64,000 bases of DNA from SIG480 sp045537045 (GCA_045537045.1 JAZSOS010000008.1:8321-72320), one strand, 5' to 3'. Positions 15,276-23,934 are shown, numbered from the stretch's first letter. Made by a program: numbers and translations. The notes: generated from the letters alone by a model not told the origin.

Positions 15276-17384
15276 GTGAAGCTCATAATTGCAGAAAAGC
15301 CAAGCCTTGGTCGCAACATTGCCTCAAGCATCGGGGCAAAAAGCCGCGGCGACGGTTTCCTGTTCGGCGAAGAATACATAGTAACGTGGGTTTTCGGTCA
15401 TCTGTTCTCTCTTGCGGACATTGAGCATTATAACCCCAATCCCGACGGAAGTATGCGCTGGTCACGCACAAACATCCCCTGCTTTCCGGAAAAATTCGTT
15501 TTCGAGCTTAAGCGAGATGCACACACAAGGCAGGTTGATGGTGGCGTTATAAAGCAGTTTGAAACAATAAAAGCGCTTATAAACCGAGATGACGTTGATA
15601 TGATAATAAACGCAGGTGACGCCGACCGCGAAGGCGAGATAATCGTTCGCACCTGCGTAATGCAGGCGCTTTCATCAGAAAAGCCTTTTATGCGTCTCTG
15701 GCTTCCCGACCAGACACCGGAGACAATCCGCACAGCACTCTCTGAAATGAAGCCTGAAACAGAATATGAGAATTTAGCAAACGAGGGTTATGCAAGAACA
15801 TATATCGACTGGCTTTACGGCGTGAACCTCACGCGGTATGCAACGCTTAAAAACGGCAGACTTCTGCGTGTCGGGCGCGTTATCGTTCCCATCGTCAAAG
15901 CGATATATGAGCGCGATATGGCAATAAAAAATTTCAAGCCCGACATCTACTATGCATTGGTGAGCAAAGCAGAAACAACCGGCAAGGAAATTGAGCTTCA
16001 GTCAAAACAGCAGTTTGCAAAAAACGAACTGCGCAAAGCTCAGGAGATGTGCAATAAGTATAACGCCGCGCACGCTGTTGTCACTTCAAAAAAGAAGAAA
16101 AAGGACACCATGCGCCCAGGAAAGCTCTTTTCCCTTACCAAACTGCAAAACGTCCTCGGCAAAAAATATAAAATGCCGATGGAGCAAAGCCTTAAAATAG
16201 TTCAGGAGCTGTATGAGCGCGGTTATGTAACTTATCCGCGAACAAACTCCGAATACCTTGCAACTGCCGAAAAAGGCAAGATAAAGAACATACTTGATGC
16301 CGTATCAAAAATCGGATATCCCGTAAAGTTTAAGGACGGCAAAACGATATTTGATGACTCGAAGATCGAGTCACACTCTGCCCTTACGCCCACGCATAAG
16401 ATACCGAAAAAGACAGACTTATCGCAGGATGAATTTACCGTATACTCAACCATTATGCGCCGTTTTGTAGCGGTTTTCTGCGCCGAGGACTGTGTTGTTG
16501 AAAAGACAGAAATAACAATAGATGTCGGCGGACTTGAGGAATTTAACTTAAAAGGTACGGTTATCACGGAACCGGGCTGGACAAAATATGATGACTACTC
16601 AAAGAAAGACAAAATTCTCCCTCCTCTTGAAAAGGGGGATGAGGTGAATATTGACTTTAAGCCTGTGGAAAAGGAAACACAGCCGCCAAAGCACTATACC
16701 ATAGAAACGCTTAATAATTACCTGAAAAACCCGTTCCGCGAGGATAAGAAAAAGGCAGCCGAGGAAGAAAGCGACGAGGAAGAATATAAGGCGATTTTCG
16801 AAGGTCTTGAGCTCGGCACTGAGGCCACACGTACAGGAATAATCGACAATGCAAAAAAGAGTGGCTATATCGAGCTTAAAAAGGATGTTTATAAAATTCT
16901 GCCTGACGGTGAAAATCTTATAGAATCCCTCGCACGAATGAATATAAATATGGACAAATACAAAACAGCCGAGGTCGGCAAAGCGCTCAAAAAAGTGTTC
17001 CGCGGTGAGTCCAGCATTGACAACAGCATTGAGCTTGCAAAGCGTGAAATCTGCGAGGTGTTCGAGCAAAAAACACAGCCACCCGAGCTTGATACGGATG
17101 ACGGATTTTTCGGTGATATTGCAGGAAACTGCCCCTTGTGCGGATGCGATGTTTCGCGCACGAGCTTCGGCTATGGTTGCACAGGATACAAGGAAAACGG
17201 ATGTAAATTCGGAATAAAAAACGTTATATGCTCACGTGTTATATCAATAGCAAACGTCCGCACGCTTCTTGAAACCGGAAAAAGCCACAAAATAGAAGGC
17301 TTTATCTCCCCTCGTACCGGCAAAAGCTTCTCTGCATACTTAAAGCTTGATAATGGCCGCGCGGTATTTGACTTTGAAGATTAA
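15276..17384 (+). CDS. topB: DNA topoisomerase III
   Basis: 702 aa, type IA topoisomerase that relaxes and unlinks DNA. The TOPRIM domain opens with L-I-I-A-E-K-P-S-L-G and holds D-A-D-R-E-G-E; the catalytic tyrosine is in the G-Y-V-T-Y-P-R-T-N segment near residue 320; a C-terminal cysteine module C-P-L-C-G-C...C...C with the F-I-S-P-R-T-G-K repeat closes the protein. GTG 15276 with AGAGGGTGG upstream is preferred over a TTG at 15234 that lies in the terminator of trxB. Confidence 0.93.
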   Translation: MKLIIAEKPSLGRNIASSIGAKSRGDGFLFGEEYIVTWVFGHLFSLADIEHYNPNPDGSMRWSRTNIPCFPEKFVFELKRDAHTRQVDGGVIKQFETIKALINRDDVDMIINAGDADREGEIIVRTCVMQALSSEKPFMRLWLPDQTPETIRTALSEMKPETEYENLANEGYARTYIDWLYGVNLTRYATLKNGRLLRVGRVIVPIVKAIYERDMAIKNFKPDIYYALVSKAETTGKEIELQSKQQFAKNELRKAQEMCNKYNAAHAVVTSKKKKKDTMRPGKLFSLTKLQNVLGKKYKMPMEQSLKIVQELYERGYVTYPRTNSEYLATAEKGKIKNILDAVSKIGYPVKFKDGKTIFDDSKIESHSALTPTHKIPKKTDLSQDEFTVYSTIMRRFVAVFCAEDCVVEKTEITIDVGGLEEFNLKGTVITEPGWTKYDDYSKKDKILPPLEKGDEVNIDFKPVEKETQPPKHYTIETLNNYLKNPFREDKKKAAEEESDEEEYKAIFEGLELGTEATRTGIIDNAKKSGYIELKKDVYKILPDGENLIESLARMNINMDKYKTAEVGKALKKVFRGESSIDNSIELAKREICEVFEQKTQPPELDTDDGFFGDIAGNCPLCGCDVSRTSFGYGCTGYKENGCKFGIKNVICSRVISIANVRTLLETGKSHKIEGFISPRTGKSFSAYLKLDNGRAVFDFED

Positions 17385-17401
17385 AAATTAATAAAAGTAA
17401 T

Positions 17402-17448
17402 AGCATCTGCAAAGGAGTTTTACCCGACTTTGCAGATGCTTTTAGTTT
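17402..17448. terminator. Shared terminator of topB and the phosphatase gene
   Basis: AGCATCTGCAAAG (17402-17414) and CTTTGCAGATGCT (17428-17440) form a 13-bp stem with T-runs following on the + strand. Confidence 0.8.
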
Positions 17449-17454
17449 TATCTA

Positions 17455-18096
17455 TTAAACTGTTTCCGGCAGGGCAGTGCGAATATCTGCCATATATCCG
17501 TCAATGCTATACTCACCCGTACGCCAGCTTCCGTTGTCGTAATAAAGCACAGAAACGGATGCATTTGACGGCCACGAAAGCTTTTCCATATCAGAAGCTT
17601 TCCCGTACTTTGCAAGAGCATACGCAACACGCACCGAGGTTGCATGAGATGCAACTACAATGGTTTTTCCTTCATTTTCACGCGCTCTTTCGCAAAGTGC
17701 TGACATAACGCGCTCTCCAAGCTCACCTACGTTCTCACCGCCCGGACACGCGCCATGACCTATATCGTAAACCCATATTTTAAATTCTTCCGGATGAGTC
17801 TTGATAATCTCCTCAAACGCAACACCGTCCCACTCACCCGCGTCAATTTCACGGAAACGCCTGTCAGCCGTTACCGTAAGGTCAAGCTCCCCGGCAATTC
17901 GCAACGCAGTGTTATAAGCGCGCTTAAGATCGCTTGAATATACCGCATCAACAGCAAAATTTTCTTTTATGTACCCGGCTGTGAGGCGTGCCTGCTCATA
18001 TCCGCGCGGAAGAAGCTCCGCGTCGTAATTCCCGGCAAAGACGTTATCGCGGTTTGCCGCACTCTCGCCGTGCCGGACAAGAAGTATTGTCGTCAT
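17455..18096 (-). CDS. Histidine phosphatase family protein (phosphoglycerate mutase-like)
   Basis: 213 aa. The phospho-histidine motif L-V-R-H-G-E-S (residues 6-12), the partner S-D-L-K-R-A-Y-N-T-A and the second catalytic S-H-A-T-S-V-R near residue 150 are complete. Members act on small phosphorylated compounds such as phosphoglycerate, alpha-ribazole phosphate or sugar phosphates; the length and the lone setting do not decide between them. Eleven bases after the esterase gene, so the two share a transcript. Confidence 0.85.
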   Translation of the reverse strand: MTTILLVRHGESAANRDNVFAGNYDAELLPRGYEQARLTAGYIKENFAVDAVYSSDLKRAYNTALRIAGELDLTVTADRRFREIDAGEWDGVAFEEIIKTHPEEFKIWVYDIGHGACPGGENVGELGERVMSALCERARENEGKTIVVASHATSVRVAYALAKYGKASDMEKLSWPSNASVSVLYYDNGSWRTGEYSIDGYMADIRTALPETV

Positions 18097-18107
18097 ACAG
18101 TGTACTC

Positions 18108-18848
18108 CTATCTGCTTGCAATTTCAATATATTTCTCAAAATACCTTCTTCCGAATTCGCGGAGGGATTTTGAATCAAAGTGTATGCCGTCCTGCTTCAT
18201 TGTAAGCCCCTTTGATGAAACCACACCGCAATACGGCAATTCTTCCGAAACCTCATAAAAAAGCCTGTTCATTGAAGGAATATTCTTTGCCCATTCAAAT
18301 TTCTCATCTGTTGTCTCGGAAAGCTCACCAATAAGAAGAGGCTTTTTCTCCGCACCGAGCAGAGTACGAAGCTCACGCATCATCGTAATGAGTTTTTTCT
18401 TGTATGTTACGGGGTCAAAATCCACACAGTTGTTCTCGCCCTGATGCCACAGAATGCCACCGAGGTTGGATGTTCTCTTTGCAAGATTCGTCATCATAAT
18501 CGCATGGTCAAAAAGAACCTCGCCCGGCATCCACTGTTCAACCGTCGTGCCGCCGTCAGCGCACGGGATAAGCCCTATGGGAGATGCCGTCTTTTTCTGC
18601 AGCTCATCCGCAAAGCTCGTTGCAAGGCAAACCCCACTGTGATAAAGCGTTCCGAAAATGGGGCGGTCGGGATTTATCGGCTCATTCATCGGTTGCCAAC
18701 GCCCCATACGGAGCATGAAGCAATTATCATTCTTTATCGGCTCTACGTCCTCAAAATCGCCTCTTCCTGCCATGTTCGACTGCCCAATCATAAGAAAGGA
18801 CGTAATTTTTTCTTCCACCACCGAAATGCCGTCTTTTATCTGCGACAA
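18108..18848 (-). CDS. Sialate O-acetylesterase-like SGNH hydrolase
   Basis: 246 aa, no signal peptide, so probably cytoplasmic. The catalytic blocks of the DUF303/SASA family are visible: G-Q-S-N-M (22-26), the central W-H-Q-G-E-N and D-G-I-H-F (220-224). It should remove acetyl groups from a sugar or carbohydrate. TTG start at 18848 with AAGGGGG upstream; no in-frame ATG is placed better. Together with uxaC and uxuA in the window it may serve in breakdown of acetylated plant or host glycans, an inference from context only. Confidence 0.8.
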   Translation of the reverse strand: MSQIKDGISVVEEKITSFLMIGQSNMAGRGDFEDVEPIKNDNCFMLRMGRWQPMNEPINPDRPIFGTLYHSGVCLATSFADELQKKTASPIGLIPCADGGTTVEQWMPGEVLFDHAIMMTNLAKRTSNLGGILWHQGENNCVDFDPVTYKKKLITMMRELRTLLGAEKKPLLIGELSETTDEKFEWAKNIPSMNRLFYEVSEELPYCGVVSSKGLTMKQDGIHFDSKSLREFGRRYFEKYIEIASR

Positions 18849-18943
18849 CTTATTTCCCCCTTACTGTCTTGCACCGAGATCTGCGCGTGTATCAAAAATT
18901 CCACCCAGAACAAAGCTGCTCCTGATGCATAATAATTATGTTT

Positions 18944-18972
18944 ATTATACACCTGCAGGAGTGCAAAATCAA
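18944..18972 (-). promoter_or_regulatory. Esterase-phosphatase promoter
   Basis: TTGATT (18972-18967), 17 nt, TATAAT (18949-18944) on the minus strand. Confidence 0.65.
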
Positions 18973-19002
18973 GCAGAATCGTTTACTTTGCCGATATTTC
19001 CA

Positions 19003-19902
19003 TCACGATAAAAACTCGTCCATTTCAGCAATGCTCACGCCTTTTTGCAGAGCGGTGTTTATGGCATATCCCAAAATTCTTCCCATATCCGATATATTTA
19101 CGTCAATATCCTTCGGGGTTACGAGTAGGCTGTCACTGTACTTCGCAAGCTTATCCTTCGGAATTTCCATTTCCGAATCCTCTGCAAAGTTTTCAATTAT
19201 TGTGGCAATATCCACAACGGTCGGAACACCCAACGCAATAACAGGAAATCCCATCGTCTCACGCGTTATTGCCGCACGTGCATTCCCCACTCCCGAGCCG
19301 GGAACAATCCCCGTGTCCGTTATCTGTATTGTTTTGCAAAGACGCGAAAGCCGCATTGATGCCAGCGCATCAATAACTATTATGACATCCGGCTTTATAT
19401 ATTTCGCAACCCCGCGTATAATCTCTCCGCTCTCAACGCCCGTCATACCAAGTACACCGGGTGACACGGCAGACACAGGACGCAGCTTGCCGAAAAGATC
19501 CGGCAGCTTTTCCACAAGATGCCTTGTTACCATAATGTGTTTGACAGTACTTGTCCCGACCGCATCCGGCGTTATTCCTGAATTTCCAAGTCCTGCTATC
19601 AAAACGGTGCCGCTCCCGTCGGGAAGGAGGTTTGAAAGCTCGGCAGCAACGGTTTCTATGGCACGCGGGAATATCTCAATATCTCTACGCGAAATTCCGG
19701 ACAGCTCAATCGTCGTGTATGCCCCGCAAGGCTTACCAAGGCTCTCTGCCCCTTCCTCATTTAAAATTTTCACGCGCGTTATATGAAATCCGTTCTCTTC
19801 CCTCTCTCTTGCCCACACTCCGCGAAGCTCCGTGCTCTCCTCGGCGCTTTCCTGCCATACCTCATGTGCTTCAAGTGCAAGGTCGGTACGTATATTGTTC
19901 AT
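19003..19902 (-). CDS. gpr: GPR endopeptidase (spore germination protease)
   Basis: 299 aa. Gpr degrades the small acid-soluble DNA-protecting proteins when a spore germinates. The R-T-D-L-A-L-E start, G-T-S-T-V-K-H-I-M-V-T-R, V-S-P-G-V-L-G-M-T-G-V-E and the A-L-A-S-M-R-L-S-R-L segment are typical. Start at ATG 19902, five bases after GAGGTGA; the frame open nine bases further would start within the binding site. Its presence says the organism can form spores. It is divergent from rpsT, a frequent arrangement in Clostridia. Confidence 0.95.
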   Translation of the reverse strand: MNNIRTDLALEAHEVWQESAEESTELRGVWAREREENGFHITRVKILNEEGAESLGKPCGAYTTIELSGISRRDIEIFPRAIETVAAELSNLLPDGSGTVLIAGLGNSGITPDAVGTSTVKHIMVTRHLVEKLPDLFGKLRPVSAVSPGVLGMTGVESGEIIRGVAKYIKPDVIIVIDALASMRLSRLCKTIQITDTGIVPGSGVGNARAAITRETMGFPVIALGVPTVVDIATIIENFAEDSEMEIPKDKLAKYSDSLLVTPKDIDVNISDMGRILGYAINTALQKGVSIAEMDEFLS

Positions 19903-19983
19903 AAAAATCACCTCATATCCGTCGCTTATTTTTTGTATTTTCGGTGCACATATACAAAATTTAAAAAATTTTGAAAAAAACTA

Positions 19984-20012
19984 TTGCAATTCTTTCAATT
20001 TAATGGTAGAAT
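19984..20012 (+). promoter_or_regulatory. rpsT promoter
   Basis: TTGCAA (19984-19989), 17 nt, TAGAAT (20007-20012). Confidence 0.65.
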
Positions 20013-20053
20013 AGTTCGGTAACAATACCAAGTACTTTAAGGAGGTGGACGCT

Positions 20054-20311
20054 TTGCCCAATATTAAATCTGCAAAGAAGCGCGTTGAGTTGACAAAGGT
20101 CTACGCAGCACGTAACCAGGCTGCGAAGTCTCAGCTTAAGACATCGCTTAAGAAGTGTGAGGCCGCTATTTCCGAGGGCGGCGACGCTCCGGCAGCATAC
20201 AATCTTGCAGCACAGAGCATCGACGTTGCAGTTCGCAAGGGTATCATCAGCAAGAACTGCGGTGCTCGTAAAAAGAGCCAGATGGCAAAGAAGGCTAACG
20301 CTGCTCAGTAA
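20054..20311 (+). CDS. rpsT: 30S ribosomal protein S20
   Basis: 85 aa, strongly basic, normal length. The start P-N-I-K-S-A-K-K-R-V and the ending K-G-I-I-S-K-N-C-G-A-R-K-K-S are typical of S20. The start is TTG 20054; the GTG at 20045 lies within the AAGGAGGTG ribosome binding site and would add three residues not seen in the family. Rare start codons are common for S20, whose synthesis is tuned at translation. Own promoter and terminator. Confidence 0.95.
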   Translation: MPNIKSAKKRVELTKVYAARNQAAKSQLKTSLKKCEAAISEGGDAPAAYNLAAQSIDVAVRKGIISKNCGARKKSQMAKKANAAQ

Positions 20312-20334
20312 TTTAAGCAATTTAAATTTACCAT

Positions 20335-20368
20335 AAAAAATCCTGCAGAGCTCTGCAGGATTTTTTAT
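20335..20368 (+). terminator. rpsT terminator
   Basis: A 32-nt perfect palindrome, AAAAAATCCTGCAGAG with its reverse complement. Confidence 0.85.
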
Positions 20369-20430
20369 GTCTTCACATTTTTTCTTTCTTCCGAATAAAA
20401 TGAAGCAACACATCTTTCGGAGGACGCGGT

Positions 20431-20802
20431 ATGCACAGAAACACAAACGGGCGGGGGTTCTCTCTGCTTTTTTTCCCAAAACGATCATCAAATACATACG
20501 CAATGTACGTATCCTCCCCACCGCCGGTATGGCTTAACGGGAGCGATATGTCAAAAATCGTAATAGATGCACCGGGCATGTACTGTCTCTTCTTCCTCGT
20601 CACCTCCGGTAAAGGCGGCGAGGCGCACATAACCGTCAACGGGCGCGAAATTCTCGGCTCATACGCCTCGGAAAAGGACGGCGTGATAAGCGGCAGCGCA
20701 GTATGTAGCATACGCGACCGCGCTCTTCCCTGTCCCCTCGGCATAAAAACCTCGGGACGCGCGCAGGAGGGCATTCTTCTCGTCACAAAGTGCGAAGTGT
20801 AA
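20431..20802 (+). CDS. Small protein, possibly with a BclA-like jelly-roll domain
   Basis: 123 aa, not clearly recognised. ATG 20431 follows GGAGG at seven bases, which favours this strand over the overlapping 144-aa frame on the other. The part from about residue 40 (I-D-A-P-G-M-Y...I-T-V-N-G-R-E-I...I-S-G-S-A-V) recalls the C-terminal beta-sandwich of clostridial collagen-like spore surface proteins, but without a collagen repeat. It lies between rpsT and uxaC with no close partner. Domain assignment is a guess from pattern. Confidence 0.5.
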   Translation: MHRNTNGRGFSLLFFPKRSSNTYAMYVSSPPPVWLNGSDMSKIVIDAPGMYCLFFLVTSGKGGEAHITVNGREILGSYASEKDGVISGSAVCSIRDRALPCPLGIKTSGRAQEGILLVTKCEV

Positions 20803-20826
20803 TCCACCTGTTTTATCTTATGATGC

Positions 20827-20855
20827 TTGACAATACATCAGCATTGTTATATTAT
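20827..20855 (+). promoter_or_regulatory. uxaC promoter
   Basis: TTGACA (20827-20832), 17 nt, TATTAT (20850-20855). Confidence 0.65.
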
Positions 20856-20908
20856 ATATAAGGTAAACAGTCGAGATAAAATTTCATTTCAGGATACGGT
20901 GATTTAAT

Positions 20909-22309
20909 ATGAAAAAGTTTATGGACCGAGATTTTCTTTTAAAAACGGAAACGGCAAAGCGCCTTTATCACGAGGTTGCTGAAAAAACTCCGATAATAGA
21001 CTATCACTGCCACTTGAATCCTCAAGAAATTGCAGAGGATAAGCATTATGAAAGCATCACCGAGGTATGGCTCGGCGGCGACCACTATAAATGGCGCATT
21101 ATGCGAGGTTTCGGAGTTGATGAAAAATACATAACCGGAGATGCCTCTCCGAAGGAAAAGTTCTTAAAGTGGGCAGAGGTTATGCCCTACTGCATCGGCA
21201 ACCCGCTTTACCACTGGACGCATCTTGAGCTTCGCCGCTATTTCGGCATTGAAGAGCTTCTCTGCCCTGAAAACGCAGAGGAAATCTGGAACAAATGTAA
21301 CGAGATGCTCCGCCTTCCGGAGTTTGGTGCACGCGGACTTATCAAGCGTTCAAATGTTGAGATTATCGGAACCACCGATGATCCGTGCGATGACCTTCAC
21401 TTCCACGAAATTATCAAGGCAGATGATAGCTTTGCTGTCGAGGTTGTTCCGTCCTACCGCCCGGAGCGCGCTCTCAATATCTGGCGTGCAGAATTTCCGG
21501 CATATATTGAAAAGCTTTCCGGCGTTGTTGGCTATGAGATAAAAGATTACAAAAGCCTTGAGCGCGCACTTTTCGAACGCCTTGATTTCTTCGTAGAGCG
21601 CGGCTGCCGCAGCTCCGACCATTCTCTCAATATGGTAAACTTTATGCAGCCCGACGAGGCGGCAGCAGACAGAGTTTTCCGCGCAAAGCTTGCGGGCGTC
21701 GAGCCGTCAAAGGAAGATATTGATATCTACTACTCCACGCTCTACCTTGCGCTTGCAAAAAAGTATTATGAGCACAACCTTGTTATGCAGCTCCACATCG
21801 CCGTACTTCGCGATAACAACACCGCGGCATTTAACGCCCTCGGAGTTGACACCGGTTTTGACACAATGAGCGACGTTTCCGTTGTTGAGCCGATTATCGC
21901 TCTCCTTGATTTGCTTGAGCGTGAAAACAAGCTCCCGAAAACCGTGCTGTACAGCCTCAACCCTGCACACAACGAAGCACTGATGACTCTTGCAACCTGC
22001 TTTAACGGCCACGGAATTGCCGGAAAAATCCAGATCGGCTCTGCCTGGTGGCTCAACGACCACATCGACGGTATGGAAAAGCATATGCGCGCACTTGCCA
22101 GCGTCACGCTCTTCTCAAAGTTCATCGGTATGCTTACCGATTCACGCAGCTTCTTAAGCTATACGCGTCATGAGTATTTCAGACGCATTGTATGCAACAT
22201 CATCGGCTCGTGGGTTGAAAACGGAGAAGCACCGGCAGATGATGCACTCCTCTCGCGTATGGTTCGCGATATCTGCTACGGCAATACAAAAAGCTACTTT
22301 TTCGGTTGA
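20909..22309 (+). CDS. uxaC: Glucuronate (uronate) isomerase
   Basis: 466 aa, normal length. Converts glucuronate to fructuronate (and galacturonate to tagaturonate), the first cytoplasmic step of hexuronate use. The metal site D-Y-H-C-H-L (about residue 31), the A-L-N-I-W-R segment, M-Q-L-H-I-A-V-L-R and W-W-L-N-D-H are all present. ATG 20909; a recognisable but weak GATACGG site precedes it. It stands alone; the later-step gene uxuA is 19 kb away in this window and no uronate oxidoreductase is seen. Confidence 0.95.
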   Translation: MKKFMDRDFLLKTETAKRLYHEVAEKTPIIDYHCHLNPQEIAEDKHYESITEVWLGGDHYKWRIMRGFGVDEKYITGDASPKEKFLKWAEVMPYCIGNPLYHWTHLELRRYFGIEELLCPENAEEIWNKCNEMLRLPEFGARGLIKRSNVEIIGTTDDPCDDLHFHEIIKADDSFAVEVVPSYRPERALNIWRAEFPAYIEKLSGVVGYEIKDYKSLERALFERLDFFVERGCRSSDHSLNMVNFMQPDEAAADRVFRAKLAGVEPSKEDIDIYYSTLYLALAKKYYEHNLVMQLHIAVLRDNNTAAFNALGVDTGFDTMSDVSVVEPIIALLDLLERENKLPKTVLYSLNPAHNEALMTLATCFNGHGIAGKIQIGSAWWLNDHIDGMEKHMRALASVTLFSKFIGMLTDSRSFLSYTRHEYFRRIVCNIIGSWVENGEAPADDALLSRMVRDICYGNTKSYFFG

Positions 22310-22315
22310 TAAAAT

Positions 22316-22341
22316 GTGGGCGGTCTAATTTGACCGCCCAC
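22316..22341 (+). terminator. Hairpin after uxaC
   Basis: GTGGGCGGTC/GACCGCCCAC, ten-base stem, without a clean T-run. Confidence 0.5.
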
Positions 22342-22389
22342 TCAATTATTAAGTAAATTTAAAGCTTGATATCGGTTTTTCAAAAACCC

Positions 22390-22418
22390 TTGACACGGTA
22401 CGCAAAACGTTGTATAAT
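22390..22418 (+). promoter_or_regulatory. degV promoter
   Basis: TTGACA (22390-22395), 17 nt, TATAAT (22413-22418): a consensus promoter. Confidence 0.8.
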
Positions 22419-22449
22419 TTAATTTAACAAATTAACGGAGGTACATACC

Positions 22450-23286
22450 GTGATTTATAAAATAGTATCTGATTCATCATCAAATATTGTGTCAATGGAG
22501 GATGTGGCTTTCGCCGCGGTTCCGCTCTCTCTTGTGTTTAACGATAAAGAGCATGTTGACATCCCTTCTCTTGACGTTGATGCAATGCTTTGCGAAATGA
22601 AAGAAACCCGTGCGCGCGTTACCTCCTCCTGCCCTAACGTCGGGCAATGGCTTGACGGCTTTGACGACGGTGACTGTATTTTCGCGCTTACGATTACCGG
22701 TGCTCTCTCCGGTGCATATAATGCCGCAATGCAGGCGCGGGAAGAATTTTTGAGAAAATATCCGGAAAAGCGCGTCCATGTTTTTGATACACTCTCCACA
22801 GGTCCTGAAATGCGTCTGATTTGCGAGCATCTGCAAAAGCTGATATCTGAGGGCGCGGAATTTGATGAAATAGTTAAAGATACAGAAGAATATATGAAAA
22901 AAACGCATTTGTCGTTCTGTCTGTCATCACTTGACAATCTTGCCCGCGCAGGGAGGGTAAGCCCCATTAAAGCAAAGTTCGCGGGGATCCTCGGAATACG
23001 CGTAATCGGAAAAGCCTCCGATGAGGGAACTCTCCGCGACGAAGCAAAGGTGCGCGGCGAGGAAAAGGCAATCTCCGCACTGCTCGAGCATATGAAGGAA
23101 AACGGATTTGACGGCGGCAAAGTTCGAATCGCCCACACGCACAACGAAAACGGCGCAAAAAAACTGCGTGAGCTTATCCACACGCAGTTCCCGCATTGTG
23201 ATATACAAATTGAAAAAAACCGCGCGCTCTGCAGCTATTACGCTGAAGAAGGCGGCATCCTCGTAGGATATGAGGGACACTTTTAA
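22450..23286 (+). CDS. DegV family fatty acid-binding protein
   Basis: 278 aa. DegV/FakB-type proteins bind a fatty acid and can hand it to a fatty acid kinase for phospholipid synthesis. Visible marks are the I-V-S-D-S-S-S-N start, T-S-C-P near residue 56, the I-T-G-A-L-S-G-A-Y-N-A-A motif and the L-D-N-L-A-R-A-G-R segment. GTG 22450 with CGGAGGT upstream. Single gene with its own strong promoter and terminator; no kinase partner is nearby. Confidence 0.88.
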   Translation: MIYKIVSDSSSNIVSMEDVAFAAVPLSLVFNDKEHVDIPSLDVDAMLCEMKETRARVTSSCPNVGQWLDGFDDGDCIFALTITGALSGAYNAAMQAREEFLRKYPEKRVHVFDTLSTGPEMRLICEHLQKLISEGAEFDEIVKDTEEYMKKTHLSFCLSSLDNLARAGRVSPIKAKFAGILGIRVIGKASDEGTLRDEAKVRGEEKAISALLEHMKENGFDGGKVRIAHTHNENGAKKLRELIHTQFPHCDIQIEKNRALCSYYAEEGGILVGYEGHF

Positions 23287-23308
23287 GGGGTTCTCTTGCG
23301 AACCCCTT
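23285..23308 (+). terminator. degV terminator
   Basis: AAGGGGTT/AACCCCTT with an eight-base loop; it begins at the stop codon. Followed by an A-run, so efficiency is uncertain. Confidence 0.5.
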
Positions 23309-23340
23309 AAAAACCCCACGCTTTTGCCGCTGCCCGCGCA

Positions 23341-23440
23341 CCGGATAAATTAAGCGCTCATCACAGAACCTTACGCTGACGGCAAAATTAAAATTTTGCC
23401 CGCTCAGTCTTTTCTGTGATGAGCTGTAATTTATTGTCCG
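23341..23440. repeat. Nested palindrome, MITE-like
   Basis: GCTCATCACAGAA (23356-23368) is exactly matched by TTCTGTGATGAGC (23412-23424), and the match continues imperfectly outward through ATAAATTA/TAATTTAT. Inside sits a second stem GGCAAAATT/AATTTTGCC (23381-23400). No gene or promoter is visible in it. The Y-shaped fold suggests a non-coding mobile repeat or a structured RNA. Confidence 0.55.
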
Positions 23441-23492
23441 CTTGGCGCGAAAGGCGGCTTTTCCAAACCTGCAAGTTTACGTTTCGGCAGAT

Positions 23493-23666
23493 TCATTTTT
23501 CTTCTTCCATATTTTCTAATGCAACTTTTACAGCTTCAACAACAAAAGCAGTAAATGTACAATTCTTCCCTTCAATAGCCTTTTCAACCTCATCAATCAC
23601 GTTATTTGGAAATCTGATACATTTGTTGGTTGTAGGCGGAATAGAAGGTATCTTAAACTTTTTCAT
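23493..23666 (-). CDS. Ribbon-helix-helix (CopG/Arc-like) DNA-binding protein
   Basis: 57 aa. A short strand (N-K-C-I-R-F-P) is followed by helix V-I-D-E-V-E-K-A-I-E and a second helix F-T-A-F-V-V-E-A-V-K-V-A-L-E, the RHH fold. Start ATG 23666 with GAGGTG six bases before; the frame open to 23675 begins within the site. A perfect 10-bp inverted repeat lies in its upstream region and probably is its operator. No toxin gene is next to it, so it is either a solo regulator or half of a lost toxin-antitoxin pair. Confidence 0.75.
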   Translation of the reverse strand: MKKFKIPSIPPTTNKCIRFPNNVIDEVEKAIEGKNCTFTAFVVEAVKVALENMEEEK

Positions 23667-23680
23667 AATTATCACCTCTG

Positions 23681-23758
23681 CAATACAATTATATATCTAT
23701 TTTTTAAGATTTAATGCATAACAATTGTATTGCATTTTTGAAAAACTTATGCTATAAT
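23681..23758. promoter_or_regulatory. RHH operator pair and divergent promoter
   Basis: CAATACAATT (23681-23690) and AATTGTATTG (23723-23732) are exact reverse complements. The first sits between the RHH ribosome binding site and its A/T-rich -10 region (TATAAT at 23695-23690). The second overlaps the -35 of a + strand promoter TTGCAT (23730-23735), 17 nt, TATAAT (23753-23758), so one protein could repress both directions. Confidence 0.55.
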
Positions 23759-23764
23759 ATGATT

Positions 23765-23934
23765 GCAATCAAAAAAGTCACCACACTTTTCACTAAACCA
23801 CATATGTTTCCGCAAAAGGCAGAGGCGATTAATTTTGCTTCTGTCTTTTGTATTTGTGCAATTATCATTATTTCTTCCTGCCCAAAGAATTACTTTTCTG
23901 TTTCGCTTATCCGTCTTGCTGACGGGTAATACTA
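23765..23934 (+). other. Gene-poor stretch with a possible short transcript
   Basis: The + promoter at 23730-23758 would make an RNA that meets a hairpin GGCAGAGGC/GCTTCTGTC (23818-23845, two G-U pairs) followed by TTTTG. A 56-codon frame opens at the -10 itself and lacks a ribosome binding site, so I do not call it a gene. Nothing else is seen. Confidence 0.35.

Noticed and set aside
18938..19786. 282-aa plus-strand frame
   Set aside because: Lies antisense to gpr, serine/isoleucine-rich shadow of a clearly real gene.
19903..19975. Forespore (SigF/SigG) promoter for gpr
   Set aside because: A GTATA followed by an A-rich -10 was seen on the minus strand, but the -10 matches the CATnnTA pattern too poorly to call.
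20373..20807. 144-aa minus-strand frame opposite the small protein at 20431
   Set aside because: No ribosome binding site, and its sequence is rich in Arg/Pro/Ser as expected of a shadow.
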